DNA of 64,000 bases from Deltaproteobacteria bacterium (lineage in GTDB: Bacteria; Myxococcota_A; UBA796; SXON01). Shown in pieces: positions 31,901 to 39,748 of this stretch. Location: the NCBI GenBank assembly GCA_014191855.1, contig BJHF01000007.1:1-64000 (forward strand). The letters run 5' to 3'. Made by a program: the position numbers and the translations under genes. The notes beneath the pieces are model-generated. The model saw only the letters and a list, made by a program, of their open reading frames with translations, was not told the DNA's origin and made no database searches. Position 1 is the stretch's first letter. Every line of letters starts with the position of its first letter.

Positions 31901-32092
31901 CACATCTACGCCGCGGGCGGCAGCAGCGGCACCACGATGTACCAGTACGACATCGCCACGAACGCGTGGGCGGCGATCGCGGCGCTCCCGAGCGATCACG
32001 GGAACAACGGTTCATGCACCGTTTCTTACGAGGGTTGGCTCTACGTCGGGACGGGAAGCAACTACAAGCTGCACCGGATCGAGCTGTACTGA
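28934..32092 (+). CDS. giant MopE-repeat lipoprotein with C-terminal beta-propeller-like domain
   Basis: 1052 residues from ATG 28934 (MIRLSLLLLALAAC, lipobox LAAC). Residues ~30-780 hold about 11 MopE-type units, with a distinct variant containing DVDEDCDG or DADEDCDG. Residues ~790-1052 change character: repeated blades of the form YDATGQYYDTAANTWTTL, VYKYDPATDVWTSVTSI, IVEYDTTTGTLSYVTTG, LYKMDIATGTVTTMTPI and YQYDIATNAWAAIAAL. These resemble Kelch-type beta-propeller blades (about six). Architecture parallels the preceding lectin-ended gene, so the repeat stalk probably presents different C-terminal binding heads. Confidence 0.85.
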   Translation: MIRLSLLLLALAACAPDDTGAKTTANGGGEEEDADQDGWTVADGDCADEDAAQNPDAVELCDGIDNDCNGAVDDGAGTVTWYEDTDGDGFGDPAAPVSGCEQPVGSSVNSTDCDDTNAAINPAAAEVDCDDQTDLNCDGVVTFPDADADGWDQCADCADDDAAVFPGAPELCNELDDDCDGVVDPDSALDAAIWSLDADGDGYGDASAILVQCDQPAGYVEDASDCDDASTVVNPAATEVCDDLDVDENCDGLVDDDDPGVDASSLYEWWIDADGDGYGDDATLVQACAAPASYVGVDGDCDDADLDVHPGAPEADCADRKDYNCDGSVSYADADADGAIACDDCDDADAAVFPGATEVCNGLDDDCDGVVDPSTASGALEWYADTDADGYGDAASPTDGCSAPAGYVGDATDCDDASPSVYPGAPEYCNAIDDDCDGGIDPVTSVDASTWYADADGDTFGDLTSTTAACSEPAGFLADNADCDDADADVHPGATEYCNGLDDDCDSVVDPDSAFDALTWYADADADTYGDVATTTAACAEPAGFVADDTDCNDADATINPAASEVCDAADVDEDCDTFSDDADPSTDTTSMTAWYVDNDGDGYGDPATAVTQCEAPTDAISDGTDCDDTRSGVHPGGTEICDALHADEDCDGLADDDDPSVNPTTLATWYTDADGDGYGDGGVSYACDIPAGYAASDTDCNDADAAINPAASEVCDTADTDEDCDGNADDDDSSVASSGFSTWYADADGDGFGDATLSDDACDEPTGYVADNTDCDDTDALLTTSCSTTFSGAVGTTWYTMRNGTEALYSMMTHHTSDIPYIYNMYDATGQYYDTAANTWTTLTTAAPYSSPWTSMAPWDGYLWMIRNQRVYKYDPATDVWTSVTSISGGDDYNMTESDEYGVIYGHTNNGRIVEYDTTTGTLSYVTTGKGGQYETRMAYDATTRAIFFGAYSARNLYKMDIATGTVTTMTPIPESQLNDIFCSDRSGHIYAAGGSSGTTMYQYDIATNAWAAIAALPSDHGNNGSCTVSYEGWLYVGTGSNYKLHRIELY

Positions 32093-32098
32093 CGTCGG

Positions 32099-32830
32099 CT
32101 ATTTCCGGTTCGGTTCCCAATTGTAGAACTGGAATGTCACCTTGTACCCGTTCGCGATCGCCGCCTTGAGCGCGGCGGCCTTGGTTGTGTCCGTCACGGA
32201 TCGGGTGAGGAACGCCTCAATGGTTCCGGTGTTGGCTTTGAAGTCGTCGGCGTACCACTCCATCAGCCGCGTCACCTGGAGCTCCTTCTTCGCGTCGTCG
32301 ATCTTCAGCCCGGAGCCGTTGAAGAAGCTCGTGGTGGCGGCGGTGAGGGCGCTGTCGAGCGCGGCCGCATCTTCCGGCCACGCGCTGGCGCGGAGCGAAG
32401 GACAGGAACGAGCCCCGCAGTTGAACGCGAAGTGCACCCGGGCATCCTTGGTGGAGGTGCGCACCATGCCCTCAAGCTCGTTGAGCGTGAGCTCCTTGCC
32501 CGCTACGCGGTGCTTTGTCTTGTCGAAGAAGCCCGCGAGGTCGGTGACCTTTGCGGGGAGGGCGCTGCCGCTGTCGATCAGCGCATCGAGCACGATCGCG
32601 TTGTAGGCGTTGATGTAGAAGCCGGTGGGCTGGGTGCCGGACGCCGAGCCGACGCTCGCGAGGTAGGCATCGAGCTCCGGCTCCTTCGCGCGGACGGCTT
32701 CGTAGTCTACTTTGCCGCCTGAGACATGCGCTTTGAGCAGCGCGTCGAGCTTGCCATGGTCGAAGGCCAGGGCCGAGCCAAGCGGGAGCAGGCTGCCGAG
32801 AACGACAGCGACGAAGCGGGTAAGGCGCAT
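32099..32830 (-). CDS. DUF547 secreted protein
   Basis: 243 residues from ATG 32830, preceded by GAGG. The signal peptide is MRLTRFVAVVLGSLLPLGSALA. The DUF547 core is visible: QPTGFYINAYNAIVLDALI, LTLNELEGMVR, DARVHFAFNCGARSCPSLRASAW, and LMEWYADDFK near the end. The conserved FNCGARSCP with two Cys suggests a catalytic or metal site, but no biochemical function is established for the family. Its 3' end is 6 bp from the convergent giant lipoprotein gene. Confidence 0.9.
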   Translation of the reverse strand: MRLTRFVAVVLGSLLPLGSALAFDHGKLDALLKAHVSGGKVDYEAVRAKEPELDAYLASVGSASGTQPTGFYINAYNAIVLDALIDSGSALPAKVTDLAGFFDKTKHRVAGKELTLNELEGMVRTSTKDARVHFAFNCGARSCPSLRASAWPEDAAALDSALTAATTSFFNGSGLKIDDAKKELQVTRLMEWYADDFKANTGTIEAFLTRSVTDTTKAAALKAAIANGYKVTFQFYNWEPNRK

Positions 32831-32902
32831 GGGGATCCTCACTCGAAAGGTATGGCGCCGCGATGCGGTGCGCCAAAGCTCGCGAGAGAATGGCGAGCGC
32901 CG

Positions 32903-33643
32903 CTACCGTGGCAGGGGTAGCGCGGGAAGGAGGGCGATGGCCGTCTGGCCCACCGACATCACCCACCCGAGGATCACGACCCAGCCGCTCCGCGACAACA
33001 GGATCGCCAGCACGGTGTACGACGCAAGCGACATCGCGGGGATCATCGCTGCGGAGAGCAGGTACCCCGATTGGGCGATGTCGCCGTGTGTCGCGTTTCC
33101 CTCAGCGTCGGGGAACAGGCGCGGAGAGGCGTTCCCCCGCAGCTCATGCAAGTTGGTGTAGAGGTGGTAGCCGGCGAGGAAGCCGACGCCCGCCGCGAAC
33201 GCGGCGGGGTGCGCCCACGCCCCGGCAAGATCGCCGCCCACGCACGCCACCAGCGCGAAGAGCGGGATCGAGTAGGGCGCCAGGCGCATGATGTGCCCGC
33301 CGACGAGCGGGATCGGCAACAGGAACAGGGGCAGGGGCGGGGTGAACATCTTCACGAGCCCGCCGCGGTTGGGCGTAACGATGAAGCGGTACGGGATGAG
33401 CAAGAACGGCAAGCCCACGACGGCATGGGTGAGCTCGTGCTCGAACGTGCACCACCACGCCGCATGACGGGAAACCCATCGCCCCACGACCACTCCGGGA
33501 ACGGCGCCGAGCGCCGCGGGCCAGAATTGCGGGGTTCGGAACAGCTCCCGGCCGTGCTCCAGAAAGCCGGCGTAGAGCCCCGGGAGCGCGAGCGCCGCGA
33601 TCGGGAGGAGCAGGAAACCGGTGAGACGTGGGAGCCAGGGCAA
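32903..33643 (-). CDS. integral membrane zinc metalloprotease-like protein (HExxH)
   Basis: 246 residues with about six hydrophobic segments. The motif FEHELTHAVVG (HELTH, near residue 68) lies just after a helix, as in site-2-protease/M50-like or DUF3267-type membrane proteases. A second metal-ligand motif is uncertain: candidates are the Asp in FPDAEGN or GGDLAGAW. No PDZ domain is present. The neighbouring VF530 gene starts upstream with a 3-bp gap, so they are likely co-transcribed. Proteolytic activity is inferred from the motif. Confidence 0.7.
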   Translation of the reverse strand: MPWLPRLTGFLLLPIAALALPGLYAGFLEHGRELFRTPQFWPAALGAVPGVVVGRWVSRHAAWWCTFEHELTHAVVGLPFLLIPYRFIVTPNRGGLVKMFTPPLPLFLLPIPLVGGHIMRLAPYSIPLFALVACVGGDLAGAWAHPAAFAAGVGFLAGYHLYTNLHELRGNASPRLFPDAEGNATHGDIAQSGYLLSAAMIPAMSLASYTVLAILLSRSGWVVILGWVMSVGQTAIALLPALPLPR

Positions 33644-33646
33644 CGG

Positions 33647-33907
33647 TCAGGTCTCCGCCTTGGCTTTGCGCTTCAGCTCCCGCAGATGCCACAGGTAGTA
33701 GCTCTCCAGTTTCTCCCGCGCCCACGGGGTGCGGCGCAGGAACTTGAGGCTGGAGGCGACGCTCGGGTTGGCGAAGAAACACTGGATGCGGATCTGTTGG
33801 TACAGCTCCTCCCACCCGTAGGTCGCCACGAGTTCCTCAAGGATTGCCGCGAGGGTGAGCCCGTGGAGCGGGTTCTTCGGCTGCTCGGGCTTGGCGGGGT
33901 CGTCCAC
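33647..33907 (-). CDS. VF530 (DUF2132) family small DNA-binding-like protein
   Basis: 86 residues, the typical VF530 length. The family signature is clear: LHGLTLAAILEELVATYGWE, then IRIQCFFANPSVASSLKFLR followed by RTPWAREKLESYYL. VF530-type proteins are described as small helical proteins with DNA-binding-like fold; physiological role is unknown. It is first in a two-gene operon with the membrane metalloprotease gene and divergent from dbpA (22-bp gap between start codons). Confidence 0.9.
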   Translation of the reverse strand: MDDPAKPEQPKNPLHGLTLAAILEELVATYGWEELYQQIRIQCFFANPSVASSLKFLRRTPWAREKLESYYLWHLRELKRKAKAET

Positions 33908-33929
33908 GCCGCTGGGTTATCCCGCGCGC

Positions 33930-35348
33930 ATGTCTGAACCTGCGCTCACCTTCGCCGATCTTCCGCTCAACGCCGCGCTCAAGGCGGCCGTGGGGGCGAT
34001 GGGGCTGGTGACACCGACGCCGATCCAGGCCCAGTGCATCCCGATCCTGGTGGAAGGCCGTGATCTCCTCGGTCAGTCGCAGACGGGGAGCGGCAAGACG
34101 TTCGCGTACGGCCTCCCGTTGCTCCAGAGCTTGAACCCCGATCTTCGGGACAGGAGTTTGCAGGCGCTCGTGCTGTGTCCCACCCGCGAGCTGGCTTCGC
34201 AGGTAACGGGCGAGCTTCGCAAGGCGGCCAAGGGGATGGCGGGGGTGCGAATCCTGGAGGTTTGTGGCGGACAGCAGGGGTGGTCGCAGCGGCAGTCACT
34301 GGAGCAGGGCGTGCACATCGTCGTCGGCACTCCGGGGCGCTGCCTGGACATGTTCGAGCGCGGCCTGATGCGGCCGGATCAGCTTCGGATGGTGGTGCTC
34401 GACGAGGCCGATCGCATGTTGGACCTCGGTTTTCAGGAGCAGGTGGAGTCGATCCTCGAAGGGTTGCCCGACGCGCGGCAAACCGTGTTCTTCTCCGCTA
34501 CGTTCCCGACTTCGATGGCGGCCATGAGCGCGGAGTGGCAACGCGACCCCGAGCGCGTGATCGTGGAGGGGGAGGCCCTTGAGATCCGGCACGTCGCGCA
34601 CCTCGCGGAGGCGGCGGTGCGGCTGGAGGCGCTGCTGTCGGTGCTGACGGCCCACCAGCCGGCTTCGGCGATCGTCTTCGGGAACTTCAAGGAGTCGGTA
34701 AAGCAGGTGACAGCCTCGCTGACCGCCGCCGGTTTCAGCGCCGGCGAGCTGCACGGAGACCTGGAGCAGATCGACCGCGATCGCGTGATGGCGCGGCTCC
34801 GGAACGGTAGCGTGCGAGTATTGGTCGCGACGGATGTCGCCGCGCGCGGCATCGACGTGGCGGGCCTCGATCTGGTGGTGAACTACGAGCTTCCGCAGAA
34901 GGCGGATGCGTATGTACATCGCACCGGTCGCACCGGTCGTGCGGGGAAACCCGGGCTCGCGATCTCGTTGGTATCCAGCCGAGAGTTGGAGCGGGTGCAG
35001 CGGATCGCGGCCGAGCTTGGGCTCAGGATCGCGACGGCACCATTGCCGCCGCCCCCCGCGCCGACCTGGGAGAAGCCCGAGGTTGCGGCGCCACAGCTGG
35101 CGAGCATGAAGACGATCTTCATCGGGGGCGGCCGGAAGGACAAGCTGCGGCCGGGCGACATCCTCGGGGCGCTCACCGGCCCGGTCGCGACGGGTGGTGC
35201 GGGGTTGTCGGGTACGGACATCGGGAAGATCGAGATCCACGACCGCTTCGCCTACGTGGCGGTGGCCGATAAGATCGCGAAGGTAGCGCTCGCGGCCCTG
35301 CAGACGTGCAAGATCAAGGGGCAACGGTTCAAGGTGGAGCCCGTATGA
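33930..35348 (+). CDS. dbpA: DbpA-type DEAD-box RNA helicase
   Basis: 472 residues from ATG 33930. Helicase motifs: Q-motif FADLPLNAALKAAVGAMGL with PTPIQ, motif I SQTGSGKT, Ia PTRELASQ, Ib TPGR, II VLDEADRMLDLGF, III SAT, IV region AIVFGNFKESV, V ATDVAARGIDV, VI HRTGRTGRAG. The C-terminal ~75 residues (GGGRKDKLRPGDILGALTG, IGKIEIHDRFAYVAV) form the DbpA RNA-binding domain that recognises 23S rRNA hairpin 92 in E. coli. Role: late 50S ribosome assembly. The stop overlaps the next start (ATGA). Confidence 0.95.
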   Translation: MSEPALTFADLPLNAALKAAVGAMGLVTPTPIQAQCIPILVEGRDLLGQSQTGSGKTFAYGLPLLQSLNPDLRDRSLQALVLCPTRELASQVTGELRKAAKGMAGVRILEVCGGQQGWSQRQSLEQGVHIVVGTPGRCLDMFERGLMRPDQLRMVVLDEADRMLDLGFQEQVESILEGLPDARQTVFFSATFPTSMAAMSAEWQRDPERVIVEGEALEIRHVAHLAEAAVRLEALLSVLTAHQPASAIVFGNFKESVKQVTASLTAAGFSAGELHGDLEQIDRDRVMARLRNGSVRVLVATDVAARGIDVAGLDLVVNYELPQKADAYVHRTGRTGRAGKPGLAISLVSSRELERVQRIAAELGLRIATAPLPPPPAPTWEKPEVAAPQLASMKTIFIGGGRKDKLRPGDILGALTGPVATGGAGLSGTDIGKIEIHDRFAYVAVADKIAKVALAALQTCKIKGQRFKVEPV

Positions 35349-36277
35349 GCGCCGAGCTCGCGCTGGGGTGCATGAACTTCGGGAAGCGGACGGACCGACC
35401 GACGTCCTTGCGGATCATCGCGGCGGCGTTGGAGGCCGGCGTGACCCACCTGGACACGGCAAACATGTACGCGGACGGTGAGTCCGAGCGCATCGTGGGC
35501 GAGGCCCTCCGCGGGTGTCGCGACACGGTTACGGTGGCGAGCAAGGTTGGTTTCGGGCGCGTGCGCGGGCGCGCGGAGGGGTTGGCGCGGGAAGCCGTGC
35601 TCGCGGCCTGCGACCAAAGTCTCGCCCGGCTCGGAATCGACTCGATCGACCTGTATTATCTCCATGTTCCCGACGCCGCGACGCCCCTGGAATCTACCCT
35701 TGATGGCCTGGGGGTCCTGCTCGCTGCGGGCAAGATCAAGGCCTGGGGCGTCTCGAACTTCGCGTCGTGGCAGATCCTGGAGTTGATGGGACTGGCGGAT
35801 CGGGCGGGCCTTCCCCGGCCGGCGGTGGCGCAGCAGCTCTACAACGTGCTGGTTCGCCAGTTGGACATCGAATACTTCGCCTTTGCGGCCCGGCATCCGA
35901 TCCGTACGACGGTGTTCAACGCGCTGGCGGGGGGCGTGCTTTCGGGAGCGCACCGGCTCGATGTCTTGCCGAAGTCGGGCACGCGATTTGATCGGAACCC
36001 CCTGTACCAGCGCCGCTACTGGCAGGCGCCGCTGTTCGCTGCGGTGGACTCGCTCACGGCCGTGGCGGCCGAGCAGGGGCTGAGCATGATCGAGCTTGCG
36101 TACGCGTTCTTGTTTGGCCGCCCGGGGGTGGATTCGGTGCTGGTTGGCCCGGCGACGGAGGCGCACCTCAACGCGGCGTTGGCGGCGCGGAGCGTCGTGT
36201 TGTCGGAGGGTACGCTCCGCGCGATCGACGAGGTCGGGCGCTCGCTCGCCGGAACCGACGCACGCTACGCCAGGTGA
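35345..36277 (+). CDS. aldo/keto reductase
   Basis: 310 residues from ATG 35345, overlapping the dbpA stop. The AKR (beta/alpha)8 signature is present: ELALGCMNFG, HLDTANMYADGESERIVGEAL (Asp, Tyr), catalytic Lys in VTVASKVGFG, His in DLYYLHVPDAATPLE, KIKAWGVSNF, and the NADPH-binding C-terminal VDSVLVGPATEAHLNAAL. Substrate cannot be read from sequence. It is coupled by overlaps to dbpA upstream and the PhyH gene downstream. Confidence 0.92.
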   Translation: MSAELALGCMNFGKRTDRPTSLRIIAAALEAGVTHLDTANMYADGESERIVGEALRGCRDTVTVASKVGFGRVRGRAEGLAREAVLAACDQSLARLGIDSIDLYYLHVPDAATPLESTLDGLGVLLAAGKIKAWGVSNFASWQILELMGLADRAGLPRPAVAQQLYNVLVRQLDIEYFAFAARHPIRTTVFNALAGGVLSGAHRLDVLPKSGTRFDRNPLYQRRYWQAPLFAAVDSLTAVAAEQGLSMIELAYAFLFGRPGVDSVLVGPATEAHLNAALAARSVVLSEGTLRAIDEVGRSLAGTDARYAR

Positions 36278-37107
36278 TCGAGGTGGGCGCGGGCCAGCAG
36301 CCTTGGCAGCCGACGATGCGGGAGATTTCGGACGCCGAGATCGACGCTGCGATCGAGCAGTTTCGCGCGGAGGGATATTCTCGCTTGGCTGCGGTTGCGA
36401 CGGAGGAAAGCCTTCAGGGGCTGCGCGAGCGCGCCGAGGCGATCCTCTCGGGGAAGGTGCAGTACCCGGGCCTCTTCTTCCAACCCGACGCCCCCTCCGG
36501 CCGCTACAACGACCTCCAGTTCGGGCAAGGCTGGACCGGCCCGGACACCAACTACCGCAAAGTCGAGAAGCTGGAGTTGGACGCGCGCTTCCGCGCGTGG
36601 CTCGAGAACGCCGTCTTCGAGCGCATCGTGCGCCGCGTCGTCGTGGGGCCGGTTGTCATCTACCGGGCGGTAATCTTCTCCAAGGCCGCGCGTGTCGGTA
36701 GCGATCTCCCCTGGCACCAGGATGGCGGCCGCTTCTGGGGGCTGGATCGCGACGCGGAGCTCCAGCTCTGGACGGGCCTCGACGACGCGCCGCCCGCTGC
36801 CGGCGGGATCGAGGTCCTCCCGCGCAGCCATCACAGCGGCCTTGCCACGCCGCTCGGCGGTGTGGTGCCGCGCGTCAACGCGGAGGCCGCGGATGCGGAG
36901 GCGCGCGCGCTCCCCGTGCCGACCCGCGCCGGCGACGTGCTGCTCCTCCACAACTACCTCTGGCACCGCTCCGGTCCAAACATCACAGACGCGCCGCGCC
37001 GGGGGTTCACCGTCTGCTACATGCCGGCTTCCACGAGGTGTTTGCGGAAGAAGCGGGCGCCGAGGGAATTTGTGGGGGTGTTTGGCGGAGCAAACGGGAC
37101 ACGATAA
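36274..37107 (+). CDS. phytanoyl-CoA dioxygenase (PhyH)-family Fe(II)/2-oxoglutarate oxygenase
   Basis: 277 residues from GTG 36274 (GTGA overlap with the previous stop); ATG at about residue 15 is an alternative. The metal triad of the PhyH family is seen as HxD in LPWHQDGGRFWG (near residue 148) and a distal His in LLLHNYLWHRSGPN (near 230), followed by Arg in RRGFTVCYMP for 2-oxoglutarate. Length is typical. Substrate is unknown. Operon position with an aldo/keto reductase suggests a small oxidative/reductive pathway, though dbpA at its head makes this weak. Confidence 0.88.
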   Translation: MIEVGAGQQPWQPTMREISDAEIDAAIEQFRAEGYSRLAAVATEESLQGLRERAEAILSGKVQYPGLFFQPDAPSGRYNDLQFGQGWTGPDTNYRKVEKLELDARFRAWLENAVFERIVRRVVVGPVVIYRAVIFSKAARVGSDLPWHQDGGRFWGLDRDAELQLWTGLDDAPPAAGGIEVLPRSHHSGLATPLGGVVPRVNAEAADAEARALPVPTRAGDVLLLHNYLWHRSGPNITDAPRRGFTVCYMPASTRCLRKKRAPREFVGVFGGANGTR

Positions 37108-37158
37108 ACGGCGAAAAGCGACCCTTCGTCCGTGGCCGCGACGTCAGCCAGACCGTCG

Positions 37159-37176
37159 TCGCCCCTGACGGGGCTT
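37159..37176. terminator. short GC hairpin after the PhyH gene
   Basis: GCCCC-TGAC-GGGGC, near 37161-37174, forms a 5-bp stem 50 bp after the PhyH stop. It is followed by TTGC rather than a U-run. The rest of the 269-bp spacer to the nuclease gene holds nothing recognisable. Confidence 0.3.
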
Positions 37177-37376
37177 GCTCGCGAAACGGTGACTCATGTC
37201 CGGCTCTCCGACCTTCCGGTGCTCGCCCCCCACGGCCGGAGGGCTTGCCCGACGACAGCCTCGACGCGAGGCGCCCTCGGCTCATCCTGCTCCTGTAGTG
37301 GTTCTGCTCCCTGTTCTTGGACCGTTCGGAGTGGAAGGCTCATCGCGTGTGCTCCGACGCCGGGATAGGACCAGCC

Positions 37377-38582
37377 ATGGATTTCGCCTCTCTCGTCGCC
37401 GACATCCGGGGCCTGTACGCCGCTGCGGCCAGCACAACCGCGCACACGGTAGACCGTCTACTGACGCTGCGGAGCTGGCTCACCGGAGCGTGGATCGTCG
37501 AGTACGAACAACGGGGCGAGGATCGGGCGGCCTACGGGGAGCGGCTTGTCGACCGACTCGCCGAAGCGCTCACGCTCGCGGGTGTCGAGGGCGCGGGGCG
37601 GAGCAACCTGCGCAACTTCCGGCAGCTCGCTCTCGTTTGGCCTGACCTCGACGCCCAGCGGGCGCTCCTTACGATCGCGCCGGCCATTCACCAGACAGCG
37701 TCTGGCGAATTGACCCTGGCGATTCGCCAGACAGCGTCTGGCGAATCTGTCCCCGCCCTCGGGCTGTCGCTGGACTTCCCAGGACTCCGGCTGCGGATCG
37801 CCTCCGCCGAGCGCCTGCCGTGGCAGGATGCCGCGTGGACCGAGCGGCTGTTCAGGACCGTTAGCTTCTCGCACCTCTTGGAGCTCAGCCGCGTGGGCAT
37901 CCCCATGAAACGGGCGTTCTACGAGCTTCATGTCGTCAAAGAAGGCTGGGCGGTCCGTGAGCTTCGGCGACAGGTCAACTCGATGCTCTACGAACGGGTC
38001 GGGCTTTCGAAGGACAAGGGCGCGGTGATGACGCTTTCTCGGGATGGAGCGCTGAGCGAGTCGCCGGCGACGATCCTTCGCGACCCATACGTTCTCGAAT
38101 TCCTTGGCCTACCCGAGCCGCCCGCCTTCACGGAGGCTGAACTGGAGGCGGCCCTGCTCGATCACCTCCAGGAGTTCCTGCGCGAGCTCGGTCGCGACTT
38201 CTGCTTCGTCGATCGCCAGGTTCGCATCACGGTTGGAGGCGAGCACCACCACCTCGATCTGCTCTTCTTCCACCGAGGGCTCCGGTGCCTGGTCGCCATC
38301 GATTTGAAGATTGGGCGCTTCGATCACGCCGACGCGGGCCAGATGCACTTCTACCTGAACTACATCGCGGAGAACCTCTCTCGACCCGACGAGAACGCTC
38401 CTGTCGGGCTCCTGCTCTGTGCGGACAAGGACGAGGACAAGGTGCACTACGCCACCGCCGGGCTACCACACGCGGTATTTGTCTCGCGCTACCTGACCGC
38501 TCTCCCTTCTGAGGCCCAGCTCGCCCGCTGGCTGCACGACGAGCGGGACAGGCTCGGCCGTGGGCGGTTACCGGACACGTAA
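37377..38582 (+). CDS. YhcG/DUF1016-type PD-(D/E)xK nuclease
   Basis: 401 residues from ATG 37377. The N-terminal domain (residues ~1-120) fits DUF1016_N: WLTGAWIVEYEQRGEDRAAY, YGERLVDRLAEAL, GRSNLRNFRQLALVWP. The C-terminal nuclease domain has DFCFVDRQVRI, HHHLDLLFFHRGLRCLVAID followed by LKIG, and MHFYLNYIAENL; the catalytic ExK is DLK here. Residues ~103-126 between the domains are a 12-residue tandem repeat (HQTASGELTLAI / RQTASGESVPAL) encoded by palindromic DNA. Such nucleases occur beside restriction systems, but none is adjacent. Confidence 0.88.
   Translation: MDFASLVADIRGLYAAAASTTAHTVDRLLTLRSWLTGAWIVEYEQRGEDRAAYGERLVDRLAEALTLAGVEGAGRSNLRNFRQLALVWPDLDAQRALLTIAPAIHQTASGELTLAIRQTASGESVPALGLSLDFPGLRLRIASAERLPWQDAAWTERLFRTVSFSHLLELSRVGIPMKRAFYELHVVKEGWAVRELRRQVNSMLYERVGLSKDKGAVMTLSRDGALSESPATILRDPYVLEFLGLPEPPAFTEAELEAALLDHLQEFLRELGRDFCFVDRQVRITVGGEHHHLDLLFFHRGLRCLVAIDLKIGRFDHADAGQMHFYLNYIAENLSRPDENAPVGLLLCADKDEDKVHYATAGLPHAVFVSRYLTALPSEAQLARWLHDERDRLGRGRLPDT
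37686..37746. repeat. two tandem palindromes inside the nuclease gene
   Basis: ATTCGCCAGAC-AGC-GTCTGGCGAAT at 37722-37746 is an 11-bp perfect inverted repeat with a 3-base loop. A copy with a single change (CACC for CGCC) lies at 37686-37710. The period is 36 bp, so the reading frame is kept and each copy adds 12 residues containing Gln-Thr-Ala-Ser-Gly. Confidence 0.85.
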
Positions 38583-38892
38583 CGACGGGCGCGCCGTCCC
38601 CGCTCCCGCCGGGGTTCGCGTTCGAGCGCTGGCGGGGCGCCGCGGCCTCAACCGGTCGGTACAGAACGCCGCGCCAGACAACGCGCACCCAGCCTCCCCC
38701 TCGGCCTCCGCACCCGCTCGCACTTCCACCAGCCACAGTTTCGCGGGCAAGCACCCGACGGCGGAGCAAACGGGTCATTGTAGGCCAAACCGCAGGTTGA
38801 ACGCTGGCCGCCCAGCGACCGTTTCGCGATCCATCCCACGTTCGCCCGCAGCGTACGCCAACGGGCCTCCTGCCCGGAGTTACCCCGGAAGA
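38583..38892. other. 310-bp spacer with no supported feature
   Basis: Between the nuclease stop and the next lipoprotein start. A plus-strand frame is open throughout but is Arg/Ser/Pro-rich with no signal or domain. No promoter, hairpin of note, tRNA or repeated word was found. Confidence 0.5.
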
Positions 38893-39669
38893 ATGCTCCT
38901 GCTCCTCTCTTGCTCCAGCCCCCCACCGCCTGCAGCCGTAGCCGTGCCAACCCAACCCGAGGTCCACGTCGCGGCGCTGCCAACGCTCCCCGGCCCCGCT
39001 CCGCGTGTGGGCTTCGCGGCGCGGGCGACAACTGGCGCCAGGATGGAGACACCGATCGACGCCACGGCGGAGGTGGTTCTCCAGGTAAACCCCGGAGACT
39101 GGGCCGATCTCCCGGTCGGCACGGCCGCGCTCGGTCACGGGGAAGGGGGCACGGTCGCGCTCACCTACGTGGGCCTCACGAAGCTGCGACTGGGCTGCGA
39201 TGGCGGCGCGGAGGGAGACTGGGCGCGGTTCGACGCACCGGCGCCGCTGCCTGAAGGACCGGTGCTCATCGAGGATACGATGGCGGGCCAATATGAGCCG
39301 CAAACCGTGCTTCCTGGCACAACGGCCCTCGGTCGGAGCTGGTCGCTCGGGGCGCTGGGCTCCTTCGCGGTAACGACGCCCGAGCCGAACGTCGCGCGTG
39401 CCACGATCACGCCAACGCCCGGCGGCGTCGTGACGCAGGACTTTAGAAAGGCCATCATGGAGGGCTACGACGGCACCGCCGCGTTCAACCTGGCGGATCC
39501 GAGCGAGATTTTCGTCCCCACCCCGCTCGTCGCGCTCCGGGCCGCCGACGGCACCGGGCGGGTGATCGCCTCGTGGGCGAGCTTTGAGGGCGTGCACTAC
39601 GACGTGTACGCGCTCGGCGCCGAGTCGATCCGCGAGGGCGAAACCTACGTGTATTGGTGCGCGTTCTGA
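38893..39669 (+). CDS. lipoprotein of unknown function
   Basis: 258 residues from ATG 38893. The leader MLLLLSCSSPPPPAAV is a minimal lipoprotein signal with lipobox LLSC; the frame upstream of it is not protein-like. The mature chain looks beta-rich (EVVLQVNPGDWADLPVGTAAL, GEGGTVALTYVGLTKLRLGC, GTGRVIASWASFEGVHYDVY) and ends WCAF. No family recognised. It is convergent with the 1000-residue gene downstream. Confidence 0.65.
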   Translation: MLLLLSCSSPPPPAAVAVPTQPEVHVAALPTLPGPAPRVGFAARATTGARMETPIDATAEVVLQVNPGDWADLPVGTAALGHGEGGTVALTYVGLTKLRLGCDGGAEGDWARFDAPAPLPEGPVLIEDTMAGQYEPQTVLPGTTALGRSWSLGALGSFAVTTPEPNVARATITPTPGGVVTQDFRKAIMEGYDGTAAFNLADPSEIFVPTPLVALRAADGTGRVIASWASFEGVHYDVYALGAESIREGETYVYWCAF

Positions 39670-39670
39670 C

Positions 39671-39695
39671 GGTGACTACGCTTTAGTCGCGGTCA
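39671..39695. terminator. weak hairpin between convergent genes
   Basis: GTGACTA and TAGTC...GTCAC within 39671-39695 can pair around a CGCTT loop immediately after the lipoprotein stop. It lacks a U-run, so it is only a candidate terminator. Confidence 0.3.
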
Positions 39696-39748
39696 CGCTG
39701 CGGTAGGGCTGCGCCGCCCTGACCCCCGCCTCCGACCGCCCAACCCCC

